From Cyanophora paradoxa (Eukaryota > Glaucocystophyceae > Cyanophorales > Cyanophoraceae): DNA of 64,000 nt. Positions 20,256 to 33,300 of the stretch are shown one piece after another; the first letter of the stretch is position 1, and each line of letters starts with the position of its first letter. The notes under the pieces are model-generated. The model was not told where the DNA came from and did not search any database. It saw nothing but the letters and a program-made list of their open reading frames with translations. The position numbers were made by a program, and so were the translations under genes. Location of the stretch: NCBI GenBank assembly GCA_004431415.1, contig QPMI01000106.1:287182-351181 (forward strand), given 5' to 3'.

Positions 20256-23200
20256 TCAGCGGAATTCGTTGACGGGGCTGCGGAGCAGGGCGAGCGCCGC
20301 GCGTGCCGGGGTCGCGGCCCCCCCGGCCCCCTTGGAGGGGGACGGCGCCGGGCGGCGTGCGGGCGTCGAGGCCGCCGACCCCCCGGCATTCTCGCCCTCG
20401 GGCTCCGGCGCCTTGCGCTTCCGCGCGCTCTCGCGCCCGAGCGCGGCGGCAGCCTCGGCGGCGTCCTTCGCCGCCTGCGGCGAAGCGCGATCAGGCCGGC
20501 TGAGGCGCGGCGGCCGCCCCGGGCGAGGCCCGCCGGGAAGGGGCGAAAGGACCTCGCTTCCGCCCAGCTGCTGCTGCTGCTGGATCTCCGCGCCGCTCAC
20601 CTGCGCGGCGAGCAGTCATAATCAGGCGCGTGAGACTTTCAGAAGTTGGCCGAGAAGAACACGCCTCGACGGCCGCGACGCTGCCCTGGGAAGCGTCGAG
20701 CTGCTCCTGCTCCTCCTCGTCTCCCGCCTCGTCGTCCGGCAGCGCCTCGGAGCGCTCGCTCTCCTTGCCCTTGGCGGCGAGCGCCGCGAGACGCTCCTGG
20801 CGGCGGCCGCGATTGGGCCGCCAGCGCTTAGGGACGTCCGCGAGCTCGCCGTGCTGGGGATTGAACGGGTCGGCTCCCTCCTTCTTGTCCTGCTCCGCAT
20901 CCTCGGCCGGCGGCAGACAGTGCTGGCCTGGCGTCAGCGAGAGCGAGGCCGGCGGCACTTGCCGGCAGCGCAGGCGGACCGGCGAGTGGCTCAGGATGGG
21001 TGCCGGCGGCGCCCCCTGCGCTGGCGTTAGGTGTTGGAGGGGAGGAGGAAGGCTGCGCATGCTGACCGGCGCCGAGAAGCTCAAAGAGAGGCTGCTGGGC
21101 GAGGGCTGCAGGAAAAGAGGCCGGCGTGAGCCGGGCGCCAGCCCGGAGGGGGGCGCGGGGCGGCGCACCGTCGCAGGCCCGCACTCAGGGCCGTAGCGGC
21201 CTTCGGAAGCGCCGGCGCGGGGCGGGGACCGATGCGAGAGGATCCCGGCGGGCGACGCGAGGAGAACGTCGCTGCCGGAGATGCTGGCGCTGAGCCCCGC
21301 GCACAGGAAGCCCTCGGACTTCGCGGGCGATCCGAGAATCACGCTTCCATCCATGCTGAGGCGCCCCAGGCTGCTGCTGGGCCGGGAGGAGGAAGACGCC
21401 TCCGCGCCGGGGCCGCTCAAAGACGCGGCGCCGGCCGCGCTGGCCGCGACGATGCCGTCGCGGCCGAAGTGCTGCGAGTGCACAACGGTGCTCCCGAGAC
21501 CGCCCAGACCGCCCACGACTGGAAAATCTGACGGCGACCGACGGCGTCAGCACTTGGAGGGGAGAAGGGAGGCGGCGGGCGAGGGCGTACTTGGATGCTT
21601 TGTTTCCAAGCACGGAGGGCCGCGATCACGTCCGCGCCTGACTTGCGGGCGAGGTCCGGATCCAGCTGCATGAAGTGGACGATCTGCCGCCCCACGATGA
21701 GCCCGCGGAGGGACCCAAGGGGGACAGGCGCGCGCACGTCCTGCTTGAGCGCGGTCAGCTTGTGCGTGTAACTGTCGAGGAGCTCCTTCGTGGCCGAGTG
21801 CTCCTCCTGCGCAGAAGTGCGATCAGCGCGACCGAAGTGCAGCGGGCTGGGAGGGAGACCTTCTTCCTCTCGTAGTCGGCCGCCGCGAAATCGAGAATGC
21901 CGACCGCAACCCGCCGCGCGGTCTTGCAGTCAGCGAGCATCTTCTCGAGCGCCCCCTTCTCCTCCTGCGGAGCCCCAGTGATCATGAGGCGTCGCCTCGG
22001 GAGAATCCAGGGACGGCCCGCACCGCGTGCCGGGCGCTCGCAGCCTCGAGTTCCTGCTGAAGCGTGCGCGCCTGCGCCTGCACGTCGGCCGCCAGGGTGA
22101 GCGCCGACTCCCGCTCCTGCTCCAGGGTCTGCATGGAAGACTGCAAAGACGCGCGATCAAAAGCCAGGACCCGCATCATTCGAAGTCAACGGGAACGAGT
22201 CGCGGGCCGAACCTTGCTAGCGTCCAGCTTCCGCTCGAATTCGGCGGCACGCGCCTGCGCGGGGGCGAGCTGTCAGACGCGGCAGGCGGCGAAAGCTACG
22301 GCCCGCCGCGAGTGAGAGGCAGGCGCACAGTTGCCACCTCGAGCGACCCTGCGCCAGAGCCCCGGCGGAGCGGTGAGCTAAAGAGGGGCCGCGCGAGGAG
22401 AATCCGGGCCGGGCCGCACCTGGACGTCGTCCAGCTCCGCCTGGAGCGTCGCGGCCATTACCTGCGCGAGCTGTGAGAGCGGGCGGCCCCCAACACGGGC
22501 CGGGCCCGCACCAGCTGCTCGGCGGCCGCCCGCGCGATGTCCCCATCGGCCGTGGCAAGCTTCGCGCGCAGCGCGCCGAGCTCCTGGTGCTCGCCCGCCG
22601 CCGCCGCCGCCTCGCGGGCGCGCGCCTCCGCGAGCTCCCGTTCCTTGTTTGCGGCGCTGGCCTCGGCGATGCCCTTGGCCTCCTGCCGGGCGGCGAGTTC
22701 AAGCGGGCCAAGACCCGCTCGCGGCGGGGCCTGCGGAAAAACGAAGAACCGGACCTCCATAGCGAGCAGCTTCTGCTTGAGCTCCTCGACTTCGGCCTTG
22801 AGCTTCTGCGGAGCGAAGCAAGATCAGCGGCCCTCCACGGCCAGGGCCTGCCCGGAGGTGGGAGCTGACCTCGCTCTCGAGCAGCTTCTGCAGGAGCTCC
22901 GCAGTCGTCGCCTGCGAACAGCGAGCTGTGAGCCGCGGCCGGGGAGGAGCGGCCGGCGGCGGAGGGGCACGGCCCGAAGGGCGGGCCCCGGGGGACGCAC
23001 TACGGCAGCGCCGGCGCTGGATCCCGCCGACGAAACGGAGCCCCTGGGGAGAGGGAAGGGGAGAAGGAGGGGACGGGGCGGCGGGGGAGCTCGCGGCTGC
23101 CGGCGCCGCAACGTCGATGCCGGCGGCGGGCACGGGTGGCTCGCCCAGGCCGCCGGGGGAGGCGGCGAGGCCGAGCCCGCAGCGGCAGAGACGGCCGCGG

Positions 23201-24945
23201 GCTGGGTGCTGGATGCCGCCGGCGAGGCGGTGGGGGCGACGGAGGGGCGGGGGCGGGGCGAGGGCGGGCCGGGGGCGGGGGCGGGGCGGGGGCGGGGCGG
23301 GGCGGGGGCGGGGCGGGGGCGGGCGGCGGAGGGGGCGGCGGAGGTGGCGGGGCGGGGGCGGGCCGAGGGCGCGGGCAGCGATAGGCACCAACGAGGCGGA
23401 GGCGAGGGCGCCGGATGCCGACGAGCTCGAGGCGACGGGGGCGGAGGAGAGTGCGAGGGCGCTGGATGGCGCTGCCGAGGTGGAGGCGACTGGGGCGGGG
23501 CCCTGGGGCGTTCGCGGTCGTCGGCGGCGCTGCCCGCCGGCGAGAGGGCGGGGGCGGCGCACCAGCGGAAGGGGCGCAGCACCGGAGCCGAAGGGGCCGG
23601 CGGCGCTCTCGGGACCCGTGATGAACCCCCAGGCGTCTCCGTTCACGTCGACGGCGCAGATCATGCGGCCGCTCTGCGTCGGGCGTGAGGGGCAGTCGCA
23701 GGACCGCGACACGGCCGGCGAAGCGGCTCACGGGGAGATCGACAGGCTCTTGACCGCGGCGGGGCAGCGCGCGACGTCGAAGACTTCGATTCCCCTGTAC
23801 CCGCGGCAAATGCTCTCCTCGTTCAACTCGACCAAGCGAATGCGGGTGTCGCCCGCCTCTGCGAAGAGAACGAAGCTGCCGCCCTGCCGAGCAAGCGGGA
23901 GTTGAGACGACGGCTGCGGGCTTTGTGCTCAGGGAAGGAAATACGAGGCTCACCTTCACGAGACACATCGCGCTGATGGGCGTGTTGGCCGCTGCCAAGT
24001 CCATGGTGAAGTGCTCGTCCGGCGAGTGCCAGATCACAAGCTTGAATCCCGCGGGCCCTGCCGTGGCGAAAGTAGCGACGCGGTCGTCCTGCGCGAGAAA
24101 TCAGCGCATGGCTCGCGCGCAGCGGTTGCACGAAAGAATTGAAGCTCACGACTGCCATGCAGGTGACCGTCACGCCCGCGACGGCTTCGAAGATGCATTC
24201 GAACTGGTTGTCCTCCTTGTTAACGAGCGTCACACGGCCCTCAGCTCGTAAAGGAAGCGATTAGTACTCTGGAGCAAACGATCAATGTCGGAGGCAGCGC
24301 AAAGAAGTCCACGGAAAAGGAAGCAAAAGGAGCACCAGCACAAGCTTGTCGGCCTTCCTGCATGCCTCGCGCCATTTGTTCGGGAGGCCGGCGCCCGCGC
24401 GTACGGACTCGTGGTGAACTTCGATCTTGTCGCCACTCGCCCAAGTCTTCAACGTGATGGACAGCTCGACTCCGTCGCGGGTCCAGGCTCTGATTTCATC
24501 CTTGTCGAGGACCCTGAAGGAACAGATTACGGAGAGCAAGAACCGGTACAGGTACAGCAAGCGAACCAGGAAGCTCTCGCATAGTAATCAAAAGGTTTCC
24601 CTCCAGACGGTGGTGATGCGGGAGATGCAGTCCAGTCATGAATACGCCCTTCTTGCTGATGCGAGTGGCGCAGAGTTCGCTCTCGCCGCAGACGAAGACG
24701 TAGGTGTGCCCTGTTTATCAAAGCGTCAAAGAGAGCGAAGAGCACCTCTATGCGCATTCCCGCGACGTACATTCGTGATGCCGCATCCAGTCACAACTCC
24801 AGCCAGACGAGAACGTAGTGGGCCGACATCAGCACCCCGGGGCCCGCGGATCTTCCACGGCCTGGATGTTCCAGAGTGCGACATGCGTCACCAACGATCT
24901 TCTTGGTGGCCGAAAAGCCTTCTAGAGTACGCCTGCTCAGCAGAA
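20256..24945 (-). CDS. WD40-like / long coiled-coil nuclear protein, copy 1
   Basis: Exons run from KKIVGDACRTLEHPGRGRS and LMSAHYVLVWLE (near 24,930-24,800) through YVFVCGESELCATRISKKG, RVLDKDEIRAW, RFLYELR, VNKEDNQFECIFEAVAG, LVIWHSPDEHFTMDLAAA and MICAVDVNGDAWGFITG (near 23,660) to a Pro/Ala linker (23,590-22,930). Then come coiled-coil exons: LKAEVEELKQKLLAME, ASAANKERELAEARAREAA, LEQERESALTLAADVQAQAR, LEKMLADCKTARRVAVGIL and DVIAALRAWKQSIQ. A Ser/Pro region (LGRLSMDGSVILGSPAKSEG) is followed by an acidic stretch and the tail ARKRKAPEPEGENAGG, ending SPVNEFR at 20,256. Propeller plus long coil suggests a scaffold, and the tail suggests the nucleus. One G is missing from a G run near 24,238 (ELRAV then stop), where the second copy reads through. 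Family not recognised; EDC4-like or nucleoporin-like architectures are possible. Confidence 0.7.
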
Positions 24946-24995
24946 CGCGTCACTGAGGCATCATTAGAAGCAGATCTAGAAGCGCTGGAAGGCAC

Positions 24996-26150
24996 GCTTG
25001 CCGCACCGGTCGTCAGCGACCCATCAGCTGCTCTTCAGTCGTAGGCCGCGGGCGGCACGTTCGCAGTTTCCCGCCTCACCTGCAATCGGATCGAATCAGC
25101 ACCCCGACCGAGGGCACAGCGAGCAATCAAGCGAGGCAAGCAAACAGAGATCTTGAATCAAGGTGCATGTGAGCACGCACGCACGCACACGGGCGCTCGA
25201 TCCGTCGCTGGATGCGGAGGAAGCCCGCTCCGTCCGTTGACGAAGCCCAGGCGAGACCAGCGGACAGCCTGCGGGAGCAATACCATGAGAAAGCGCTTCA
25301 AAGCACACTCGTTAAGCGCCTCGTGCGTACGTTCCGCGAGTTCACGCCGAGGCGTGGGCGAACCTGGCGAAGTCGACCTGGAAAAGGAGCAGGCAGACGA
25401 CCTGAGAAAGCGGTCAGATAGCGCTCCGAATTCAAAAAGCGAGGCGAATCTTGCGAACGCACCGCTCCTTGCAGGCGCCGAACAGCGATCGGGCTTGCAG
25501 ATCGCTCTCCCAACGGCCCCCGCGCTCGCTGCGCCTCCGGGAACGTGGAGGATGCGCTCAGGCCGCTCTGCGACCTCGCTGGTCGCCTGCCCGCCCCGCC
25601 CGCTGGAAAGTCCGAGCGACCCGACTGCCGGCTTGTATACCCCAGGGGTGAAGAGGGGGGGGGGGGGGGGGGGGCCGGAGAAGCAGTGGATGCTCCAACG
25701 CGCGCGATCGACGTCGCCATCAAACTCGAGCGGATATCGATGCGCCGGACGAGCCGGGTGCGGGACGCCGGCATCGTGCGATCATCGGATTAGCGCGTCA
25801 AGCGTTGTCCGAGCTGCCGCCGCGCAGGTGCACCGCGGCCGGCGCGTTCGACGCGGCGCTTCCTCTACGCTCCGGCACAGGCGCGCTGTGCATGCCCGTC
25901 TTGTCTCCGATCAAGCTCGCCGTGCGCCCTCCTCAGCCATCAGAGCTCGCGCGTCTGCGGCTCGGGCTGCTATAGCTAGACGCGCGCCCCGTCTGCTGTC
26001 CCCCAGCCTCTGCAGCTGGCAGTGACGCCGGTGTCCCCCAGCCTCTGCAGCTGGCAGTGAATTCGGGGCGCCTGGCTGAATTCAACCTTTCGTCGACCTG
26101 CGCGGCGAGCGGCGCGCCGGCGGACGCCGCGGCGGTCCAAGCGGCCCGCG
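24996..26150 (+). repeat. Dispersed repeat R1, copy C
   Basis: Begins with gccgcaccggtcgtcag, upstream of the minus-strand WD40-like gene. It holds a run of 20 G at 25,655-25,674, tatagctaga at 25,971-25,980 and two copies of ccccagcctctgcagctggc. Within it, short peptides such as GEPGEVDLEKEQADDL are shared by most copies, but the surrounding indels shift frames, so coding is not supported. Confidence 0.8.
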
Positions 26151-29100
26151 CATGCGCAGCGGCCCGCACTCCACGCCCCGCGCCGTCCCTGCGCCTCATG
26201 CGGACCCCGCGCAGCTTGGCCCCACCGTCGGTCAGACCCGCCGTCCTCGCAACCCTCTCCGATCGGCGCTCCTGCCGTCTCTCCGTGCGGCCCGTCCCCC
26301 GCCCGACGCGCTCTCGCGCCCCGACGCGCGGCGGCCCCGCAGACGATGAGCAGGGCCCGCGCTGCCGGCGCCCCGCCGGCACCGTCAAGGGGGCGCCGTC
26401 AAGACGCCTCCGCCCGCCCCGGCGCCCCAGGTGCCCGCGAGGCCGCCCCGCCCCGCCTTCGCCCCTGCTCCGACGGCGCCGTACCCCCCGGCCGTCCCCT
26501 CGTTGTGTCCGAGCCGCGGCGCGTGGGGTACGGCTTCAGGCTCGACCAGCTCTTCTACGCCCGGCCCCCTGCATGGACCCGGACTCGCAGGCCCGCCCGC
26601 CCCGCTCCGCCCGCCCCCTTACCTCTGACCCTGGGCCCGCCGACTCTGACCCTGGGCCGGCCCACACAGGCGGCGGAGAAGATCAAGGCGGTGCAGACGA
26701 AGGCGATCTGGGCGGGAACGGGAACCTCCATCACGAGCTACCTCGGCCCCACGCGCATCGCCGTGTTCGGGATCCCCCCCCCCTTCTCCCGCCCTCCCCC
26801 TATGCTCGCCCTGTACCCCTGCGGCCCGCCCGCTCATCCGGTATCCCAGCGGCACCTGGATCAAGGACTCGCCCATGGCCCAAGGACTTCGTCCGCGCCC
26901 TGCAGGCGAGCCCACCCGGGGGGGGGGGGGGTACACGGGCCTGATCTAGGCCCGCGCAGGAGCGGTTCCACGTTCCCCTATATATCCCCCGGCTTCGTCC
27001 CTCCCCCTCCTCCCCCGGCATGTACCCCCCTCACGCCCCTCCCCCCTGAGGACGCCCTAGGCCCTAGGTCGGTTCGCCCTCGCGAACTTCCCCGACGTCA
27101 GCGCCATGGGCGGTGCGGCCGTGTACCCCCCCCCCCGCGCGGCTCGCGCACCCCGCCGAGCCAGAGTCGACGGTGCTGGCGTGCCCACGCCTGGCCCCGA
27201 TCATGGTCCGCTTGGGAACCGAGGTCCGGATCCGTCCGCCCCGCTCGAATTCTTTCCCTCCCGTACCCCCCTGACGCCCCCAGATCGACTGCTTCGTCTC
27301 GGGGACGGACGTCGAGCCGCCGGGGCGTCCGCCGCCTGCGGCGAGCGCCTGCTCCTGCTCGGAGGCTGCTCCCCGCCTTGGTACCCACCACCCCGCCCCT
27401 CCTCGTCCACCTCGCCAACCGCGGCCGCGACACGAGGAAGTGCCGTACCCCTCCCTGGTCCCCGATCCCTGTTCCCCTCCACCCCCTCCTCCTCCCGCCA
27501 GCTCACTCCGCGCTTCCCGCGGGGCCCGCTCGGGGCCGAGGGGCCGAGGATGCCGTACCCCGCCCCGCGCCTCGTGTACCCCGCCCCGCCCTTGACCATC
27601 GCCCGCAGGCTTCTTCCTCAACGGCGGGGTTCAGGCTGTGACTCCGCGTGTGCTTTACCCACGCCGAGACCGCGGTCCCTGCCACTCCCTCCTCCTCCTC
27701 CTCCCCTGATCTCTCTTCACCAACCCCCTGCCACTTTCTCCGCCCCCCTCTGGGCCGCCCGCACCTCCCCCTCCCCCGGTTCCAGTCGCTGCGCGGCGCG
27801 GGCCGCTGCGGGGCGGACGTACTCCCCTGCCACTCCCCCCGCCCCTGGCCCCTCTGGGCCGCCCCCCCGCCGAGGCCCGCGGCCCGCGCGCCTGTACCCT
27901 CGCGGTGCCCCACGGCCTCGCCCCGCCCGTCCCTCCCGTGCCTCCGACCGCGCCTCTGCACCCCCCGAGGCGCCCGCGGCCCGCCTGCATCCACTGTCCG
28001 CCACGCGCAACTTAGAGCGCGAGTACGGTGCGCGGAGCCGGCCGCCGCCCGCCCGCCCGCGCCCCGCCTGCGCCCTGCGGCTCTGACGCGGCGGCAGCTC
28101 CCGCGGTCCCTCCGACAGCTCAGCGCCGGCCGGACCGGCGCGCACCGCCCCTGGCCGTCGCCGGCGGCTGCTTGTGCGCCCTCGGTCGGGGCGGCCCCGG
28201 CGCTCCAGGCTCCGCATCGGCAGGCTCAGAGCCCTCGAGGGTCCGCCCGCCGCCCGTCGGCGCTCGCCCCGCGCGTCGACGTCTCCCCGAGGCCCCTCCG
28301 GCCCGCCCGCAGCGCTGGCGCTCGGCCAGTGGCGCGCCGCCCCGCCGCCCCGCCGCCCCGCCGCCCGCAGCTCCAATCCCGCCGTCCCGTCGCGTGCGGC
28401 GACCGGCGGCTCCCGCCGGCGGCCCGCCGCCCTCTTCGCGCGGGGCGGCCCCGCCGTCCGCTTCGCGCGGGGCGGCGCCTCCTCGCCGACCCGCGCCGCC
28501 TCTGCCGGCGAGCGCCCTTCTTCCCCTCTCGCGCGGCCCGCGCTGATCGGCGGCCCACTTCGGCGCATAGGCGGGCGCAGAGGGCGCGTTAGCAGGGCTA
28601 AGCGGCAAGGGTGCGGTACCCCGTCCGCGCCTCCGCTGCCGCGCCCCGCCATCGAGCATCCCCCGCAGGCTTCGTCCTCGTTCTCCAAACGGGCGGCGCG
28701 GGCCGAGGCTCGGCGGGGGTACAGCCGGCGGCAGGACGGCGTTGCGCAGAGCCGTACCCCGCCCCGTCCCCGGGCACCGGCTCGGCGGGGCGGCGTACCC
28801 TTCCCGCGTCTGCGCCCCCGCCTGCCCCGGCACGCGCCGCCGCCGCCCCACTTCCGCCCCACTGCCGCTCCCGCGAACGGCCGGCTGGCGGCCGGGCAGG
28901 GGCTCGCGCCCGGCGGCCTCTGCGGGTGTCGTACCCCTCCCGCGTCTCCCGGCGCCTACGCCCGACTCTCCCGCGCAGGCATCGGTCCGCCGGAGGCGCT
29001 CAAGGGCCCTCTGGGGTCCTCTGCTGCTCCCCTCGCCGAGGGCGGGCCCGGGGGCCGAGGGGGCCGAGGGTGCGGCACCCCGCCCCGCGCCTCGTTTACC

Positions 29101-30253
29101 CCGCCCCGCCCTTGACCATCCCCCGCAGGCCTCTTCCTCAACGGCGGGGTTCAGGCTGTGGCTCCGCGCGGAGACCGCGGCCCTGCCACTCCCCCCGCCC
29201 ACCGAGGCCCCTCGTTCCCCTCGCGGCGCCCACGGCGCCGACCTGCCCGTCCCTCCCTCCGCTCAGCGGGGCGGGCAGGCGGGGGCGGGGCTGCTGAGCG
29301 CGGCGGCGGGCGGGCGGGCGGCGGTGGCCCAGTGGCGGCGCCACCTCGCGTCCCGACTCCGACCGCGCCTCTGCACCCCCAGCCCCGCTGGCCGCCCCGA
29401 GGCGCCCGCGGCCCGCCTGCATCCACTGTCCGCCACACGCAACTCAGAGCGCAAGTACGGTGCGCGGGGCCGGCCACGGGCCTCCCGCCCGCGCCCCGAC
29501 TGCGCCCTGCGGCTCTGACGCGGCGGCAGCTCCCGCGGTCCCTCTGACAGCTCAGCGCCCGCCGGACCGGCGCGCACAGCCCCTGGCCGCCGCCGGCGGC
29601 TGCTTGTGCGGCCTCGGGCGGGCGGCCCCGGCGCTCCAGGCTCCGCATCGGCAAGCTCAGGGCGGGCCCGGGGGCAGGTAGGCGCGGCCTGCATCCGCGC
29701 TGCCCTTGAAGGTCTGCGCAGCCGCCCGCCCGTGCGATTCCCCGAGGCCCCTCCGACCCGCCCGCAGCGCTGGCGCTCGGCCAGTGGCGCTCCTCCGCCG
29801 CCGCCCCGCCGCCCCAGCCGCGCCGCGACGTCGACGTGCGGGGCGCGCGGGGCGAGCCCTCGTTCTCCAAACGGGCGGCGCGCGGCGCGGGCCGAGGCTC
29901 TGCGGGGCTGCAGCCGGCAGCAAAGCGTGACGGCAGCGGGGTACAGGCGGGGGGGGGTACGATCGCGAGGGTGCGGTACCCCACCCCGCCTCGTGTACCC
30001 CGCCCCGCCCTTGACCATGCCTCGCAGGCTACGTCCTCGTCCCTGCGCGCGGCGAGGGTACAGCCGGAATCTTGGAGGATCTCCGCAAAGGCGCTTGGGC
30101 CGCGGTCTCCGCATGGGGTACGGGACGCGCGGAGCGACATCCTGATCCTGATCCTCGGCGCATCCTGATCCTGATCCTCGGCGCGCCCCAGACCAGCGCG
30201 GAGGCCGCGGCCCAAGCGCCGCCGCGGGGGTACCGGAGCCGTCGGAAGACTCG
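26151..30253 (+). CDS. G-family gene modules in tandem unit 1 (unidentified)
   Basis: Blocks GYGFRLDQLFYARP (26,529-26,570), KIKAVQTKAIWAGTGTSITS followed by YLGPTR (26,676-26,758), IRYPSGTWIKDSPMAQ (26,835-26,882) and IDCFVSGTDVEPP (27,285-27,323, continuing to LLLLGGCSP) can be followed in order, with C-rich introns. After that, intron/exon modules are repeated within the unit: the intron end cccttgaccatc...gcag followed by FFLNGGVQAV (27,608), LFLNGGVQAV (29,129), FVLVLQTGGAG (28,670) and YVLVPARGEG (30,027). The repeated module suggests a protein with tandem small domains. No family recognised; frames between blocks cannot be fixed by eye. Confidence 0.4.
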
Positions 30254-30311
30254 ATGGACGGCGTGCGCCCCGCCCCGCCCCGCCCCGCCCGTCCCCTCCT
30301 CCCCTCTCCGC

Positions 30312-33300
30312 TGCTCCGCATCCTCGGCCGGCGGCAGACAGTGCTGGCCTGGCGTCAGCGAGAGCGAGGCCGGCGGCACTTGCCGGCAGCGCAGGCGGAC
30401 CGGCGAGTGGCTCAGGATGGGTGCCGGCGGCGCCCCCTGCGCTGGCGTTAGGTGTTGGAGGGGAGGAGGAAGGCTGCGCATGCTGACCGGCGCCGAGAAG
30501 CTCAAAGAGAGGCTGCTGGGCGAGGGCTGCAGGAAAAGAGGCCGGCGTGAGCCGGGCGCCAGCCCGGAGGGGGGCGCGGGGCGGCGCACCGTCGCAGGCC
30601 CGCACTCAGGGCCGTAGCGGCCTTCGGAAGCGCCGGCGCGGGGCGGGGACCGATGCGAGAGGATCCCGGCGGGCGACGCGAGGAGAACGTCGCTGCCGGA
30701 GATGCTGGCGCTGAGCCCCGCGCACAGGAAGCCCTCGGACTTCGCGGGCGATCCGAGAATCACGCTTCCATCCATGCTGAGGCGCCCCAGGCTGCTGCTG
30801 GGCCGGGAGGAGGAAGACGCCTCCGCGCCGGGGCCGCTCAAAGACGCGGCGCCGGCCGCGCTGGCCGCGACGATGCCGTCGCGGCCGAAGTGCTGCGAGT
30901 GCACAACGGTGCTCCCGAGACCGCCCAGACCGCCCCACGACTGGAAAATCTGACGGCGACCGACGGCGTCAGCACTTGGAGGGGGAGAAGGGGAGGCGGC
31001 GGGCGAGGGCGTACTTGGATGCTTTGTTTCCAAGCACGGAGGGCCGCGATCACGTCCGCGCCTGACTTGCGGGCGAGGTCCGGATCCAGCTGCATGAAGT
31101 GGACGATCTGCCGCCCCACGATGAGCCCGCGGAGGGACCCAAGGGGGACAGGCGCGCGCACGTCCTGCTTGAGCGCGGTCAGCTTGTGCGTGTAACTGTC
31201 GAGGAGCTCCTTCGTGGCCGAGTGCTCCTCCTGCGCAGAAGTGCGATCAGCGCGACCGAAGTGCAGCGGGCTGGGAGGGGAGACCTTCTTCCTCTCGTAG
31301 TCGGCCGCCGCGAAATCGAGAATGCCGACCGCAACCCGCCGCGCGGTCTTGCAGTCAGCGAGCATCTTCTCGAGCGCCCCCTTCTCCTCCTGCGGAGCCC
31401 CAGTGATCATGAGGCGTCGCCTCGGGAGAATCCAGGGACGGCCCGCACCGCGTGCCGGGCGCTCGCAGCCTCGAGTTCCTGCTGAAGCGTGCGCGCCTGC
31501 GCCTGCACGTCGGCCGCCAGGGTGAGCGCCGACTCCCGCTCCTGCTCCAGGGTCTGCATGGAAGACTGCAAAGACGCGCGATCAAAAGCCAGGACCCGCA
31601 TCATTCGAAGTCAACGGGAACGAGTCGCGGGGCCGAACCTTGCTAGCGTCCAGCTTCCGCTCGAATTCGGCGGCACGCGCCTGCGCGGGGGGCGAGCTGT
31701 CAGACGCGGCAGGCGGCGAAAGCTACGGCCCGCCGCGAGTGAGAGGCAGGCGCACAGTTGCCACCTCGAGCGACCCCTGCGCCAGAGCCCCGGCGGAGCG
31801 GTGAGCTAAAGAGGGGGCCGCGCGAGGAGAATCCGGGCCGGGCCGCACCTGGACGTCGTCCAGCTCCGCCTGGAGCGTCGCGGCCATTACCTGCGCGAGC
31901 TGTGAGAGCGGGCGGCCCCCAACACGGGCCGGGCCCGCACCAGCTGCTCGGCGGCCGCCCGCGCGATGTCCCCATCGGCCGTGGCAAGCTTCGCGCGCAG
32001 CGCGCCGAGCTCCTGGTGCTCGCCCGCCGCCGCCGCCGCCTCGCGGGCGCGCGCCTCCGCGAGCTCCCGTTCCTTGTTTGCGGCGCTGGCCTCGGCGATG
32101 CCCTTGGCCTCCTGCCGGGCGGCGAGTTCAAGCGGCCAAGACCCGCTCGCGGCGGGGCCTGCGGAAAAACGAAGAACCGGACCTCCATAGCGAGCAGCTT
32201 CTGCTTGAGCTCCTCGACTTCGGCCTTGAGCTTCTGCGGAGCGAAGCAAGATCAGCGGCCCTCCACGGCCAGGGCCTGCCCGGAGGTGGGAGCTGACCTC
32301 GCTCTCGAGCAGCTTCTGCAGGAGCTCCGCAGTCGTCGCCTGCGAACAGCGAGCTGTGAGCCGCGGCCGGGGAGGAGCGGCCGGCGGCGGAGGGGCACGG
32401 CCCGAAGGGCGGGCCCCGGGGGACGCACTACGGCAGCGCCGGCGCTGGATCCCGCCGACGAAACGGAGCCCCCTGGGGAGAGGGAAGGGGAGAAGGAGGG
32501 GACGGGGGCGGCGGGGGAGCTCGCGGCTGCCGGCGCCGCAACGTCGATGCCGGCGGCGGGCACGGGTGGCTCGCCCAGGCCGCCGGGGGGAGGCGGCGAG
32601 GCCGAGCCCGCAGCGGCAGAGACGGCCGCGGGCTGGGTGCTGGATGCCGCCGGCGAGGCGGTGGGGGCGACGGAGGGGCGGGGGCGGGGGCGAGGGCGGG
32701 CCGGGGCGGGGGCGGGGGCGGGGGCGGGGCGGGGGCGGGGGCGGGGCGGGGGCGGGGGCGGCGGAGGGGGCGGCGGAGGTGGCGGGGGCGGGGGCGGGGC
32801 CGAGGGCGCGGGCAGCGATAGGCACCAACGAGGCGGAGGCGAGGGCGCCGGATGCCGACGAGCTCGAGGCGACGGGGGCGGAGGAGAGTGCGAGGGCGCT
32901 GGATGGCGCTGCCGAGGTGGAGGCGACTGGGGCGGGGCCCTGGGGCGTTCGCGGTCGTCGGCGGCGCTGCCCGCCGGCGAGAGGGCGGGGGCGGCGCACC
33001 AGCGGAAGGGGCGCAGCACCGGAGCCGAAGGGGCCGGCGGCGCTCTCGGGACCCGTGATGAACCCCCAGGCGTCTCCGTTCACGTCGACGGCGCAGATCA
33101 TGCGGCCGCTCTGCGTCGGGCGTGAGGGGCAGTCGCAGGACCGCGACACGGCCGGCGAAGCGGCTCACGGGGGAGATCGACAGGCTCTTGACCGCGGCGG
33201 GGCAGCGCGCGACGTCGAAGACTTCGATTCCCCTGTACCCGCGGCAAATGCTCTCCTCGTTCAACTCGACCAAGCGAATGCGGGTGTCGCCCGCCTCTGC

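Larger units (their letters stand above)
20891..30311 (+). repeat. 9.4-kb tandem duplication, unit 1
   Basis: Unit 1 (9421 bp) is followed directly by a near-identical unit 2. The offset between matching points grows from 9421 to about 9440 through single-base gains and losses in G or C runs; I saw few other differences. It contains most of the WD40-like/coiled-coil gene (minus the C-terminus), R1 copy C and G modules. Confidence 0.95.

Noticed and set aside
25153-26025. 290-codon frame in R1 (GEPGEVDLEKEQADDL...)
   Set aside because: R1 copies differ by indels not divisible by three throughout the frame and it contains a poly-G run; the frame is not conserved in copies A, B and E.
30029-31033. 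Apparent fusion of the coiled-coil gene to G-module sequence as a new gene
   Set aside because: The frame is continuous across the duplication junction, but the added part is antisense to G exons and introns; without transcript evidence it is best seen as truncation.
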